From Halobacteriales archaeon QS_3_64_16 (GTDB lineage: Archaea; Halobacteriota; Halobacteria; Halobacteriales; Halococcaceae), in NCBI GenBank assembly GCA_003021705.1, contig PXRJ01000038.1:1-64000 (forward strand): 64,000 nt of DNA. Direction: 5' to 3'. The position numbers were made by a program, and so were the translations under genes. The notes under the pieces are model-generated. The model was not told the origin of the DNA. It saw only the letters and a list, made by a program, of their open reading frames with translations, and searched no databases. Shown piece by piece: positions 62,923 through 64,000 of the stretch (the first letter of the stretch is position 1; every line of letters begins with the position of its first letter).

Positions 62923-63977
62923 GCCACGACAGCACGGAGGAAGGAGCCGCCGATGCCAGGGCCACCGGGTTCGACGCTGACCGCGAGATCCACCTGCCGG
63001 TAGCCGCCCAGGAAAGCGTCGGCGCGATCGTCGAGATCGCCCAGCGAGCCGAACGCGCGGGCTACGAGCGCGCCTGGATGCCGGAAACCTGGGGCCGGGA
63101 CGCCATCACGGTTCTCGCGAGCATCGCCCACGGGACGAGCGAGATCGGACTGGGCACCTCGATTGCGCCGGTCTATTCGCGCTCGCCGACCCTCGTGGGC
63201 CAGACCGCCGCCACCCTGCAAGAGGTCTCGGAGGGGCGATTCCGCCTCGGACTCGGGCCCTCCGGCCCGGCAGTGATCGAGAACTGGCACGGCGTCGAGT
63301 TCGGCAATCCCTTGCGTCGAACCCGCGAGTACGTCGATATCACTCGGCAGGTGCTTGCGGGCGAGCGGGTGACCTACGACGGCGAGTACTTCGAGTTGGA
63401 GGGCTTTCGACTCCGGAGCGATCCACCCGAGCGGCCCCCGGAGATCGACGTCACGGGGATGGGACCGAAAGCGGTCGAATTAGCAGGACGATTCGCCGAT
63501 GGCTGGCATGCGATACTCCTCACACACGATGGGTTCGACGAACGGATCGCCGACCTCCGCCGGGGCGTGGAGTTAGGCAATCGTGACCCGGCCGATGTGC
63601 GGAGTACCTGGGCGCTGACCTGCTGTGCGCTCGAGGACGGCGAGCGCGCCCGCCGGCTCGTTCGTGGGCACCTCGCCTTCTACGTCGGGGCGATGGGTGA
63701 CTACTATCGTGAATCGCTCGCGCGTCAGGGCCACGCCGAGACCGCCGAGGCGATCACGGAGCACTGGCAGTCGGGTGAGCGCGAGGCGGCGGTAGCGGCG
63801 ATTTCCGACGAGTTACTCGACGATCTCGCCGTCGCTGGTACGCCTGACCGAGCTCGCAAACTGCTCTCGGAGTTCGGGGCCATCGAGGGTGTCGACGCGC
63901 TTGCGGTATCGTTCCCCCGGGAAGCGGGGAGTGAAGAGATCGAGGCGACGATCGACGCGCTCGCGCCCGAGACCTGA
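62919..63977 (+). CDS. luciferase-fold F420-type oxidoreductase, coupled to SDR
   Basis: A 352-residue LLM-fold protein, paralogue of the 56886 gene: ERAWMPETWGRDAITVLASIA, PVYSRSPTLVGQTAATLQEV, GRFRLGLGPSGPAVIENWHG and FADGWHAILLTHDGF. Its tail includes VRGHLAFYVGAMGDYYRE. The ATG overlaps the SDR stop, implying a two-enzyme pathway; the substrate may be a common intermediate. The window ends 23 bp after its stop. Confidence 0.85.
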   Translation: MSHDSTEEGAADARATGFDADREIHLPVAAQESVGAIVEIAQRAERAGYERAWMPETWGRDAITVLASIAHGTSEIGLGTSIAPVYSRSPTLVGQTAATLQEVSEGRFRLGLGPSGPAVIENWHGVEFGNPLRRTREYVDITRQVLAGERVTYDGEYFELEGFRLRSDPPERPPEIDVTGMGPKAVELAGRFADGWHAILLTHDGFDERIADLRRGVELGNRDPADVRSTWALTCCALEDGERARRLVRGHLAFYVGAMGDYYRESLARQGHAETAEAITEHWQSGEREAAVAAISDELLDDLAVAGTPDRARKLLSEFGAIEGVDALAVSFPREAGSEEIEATIDALAPET

Positions 63978-64000
63978 TCGCGGTACGCTCGCTTCGCTTC

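Overview
This is chromosomal DNA of an extremely halophilic archaeon (class Halobacteria). The signs are high GC, strongly acidic proteins (often with long Asp/Glu/Gly inserts), leaderless genes with TATA-like boxes about 25-30 nt upstream, a complete A-type ATP synthase operon, TrmB and bacterio-opsin-activator-type (HTH_10) regulators, F420-type luciferase-fold oxidoreductases, an MptA-type GTP cyclohydrolase, and Tat-exported proteins. Genus cannot be fixed from the sequence alone; Halalkalicoccus-like is a guess.

Layout. 0.1-9.4 kb: small hypothetical proteins, a sugar nucleotidyltransferase, tRNA-Ile(GAT), an FxsA-like membrane protein, MptA, a KaiC/RAD55-type ATPase, a methyltransferase, two tiny convergent membrane proteins and valyl-tRNA synthetase. 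9.7-14.3 kb: a decayed stretch with a broken chemotaxis-type transducer, a frameshifted EamA-like transporter and a frameshifted HNH protein, mixed with intact 6-phosphogluconate dehydrogenase, a membrane-anchored 2Fe-2S ferredoxin and tRNA-Arg(CCG). 14.3-17.7 kb: a metallophosphoesterase, a membrane protein, glycine cleavage GcvT-GcvH and a zinc-ribbon protein.

18.0-33.3 kb: the ATP synthase genes atpH-I-K-E-C-F-A-B on the + strand. atpD is separated from them by about 6 kb holding two genes cut off face to face (a sulfatase-like gene and an asparagine-synthase-like gene), a Tat-exported endonuclease/exonuclease/phosphatase-family protein, a DMT exporter, an HTH regulator and an SDR. 33.6-38 kb: small zinc-ribbon and DCC proteins, an EEP-family gene with a nonsense codon, and a PHP phosphoesterase. 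38.5-42 kb: a regulator cluster with one HTH_10 protein, two divergent TrmB paralogues and a leftover HTH_10 C-terminus. 42.1-44.8 kb: sufS, a membrane protein and sufU.

45-64 kb: metabolic and envelope genes. These include a GNAT, a DUF2071 protein, a three-PH-domain membrane protein, a divergent pair of APH-type kinase and acyl-CoA dehydrogenase (a split counterpart of the ACAD10/11 architecture), cupins, a sirtuin, glutaredoxin- and peroxiredoxin-like proteins, an RND/MMPL transporter, two paralogous F420-type oxidoreductases (one translationally coupled to an SDR), a HAD hydrolase, a metallo-beta-lactamase-fold hydrolase and a Tat lipoprotein resembling D-glucuronyl C5-epimerase.

Between genes there is a family of dispersed repeats (at least four copies, near 4.8, 6.5, 17.3 and 45.0 kb). 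Seven genes in the window are broken or truncated while all essential genes are intact. No CRISPR array, insertion sequence, prophage or rRNA was seen. Three likely small genes, at 17525-17704, 48413-48559 and 59341-59514, were found by reading the minus strand directly.
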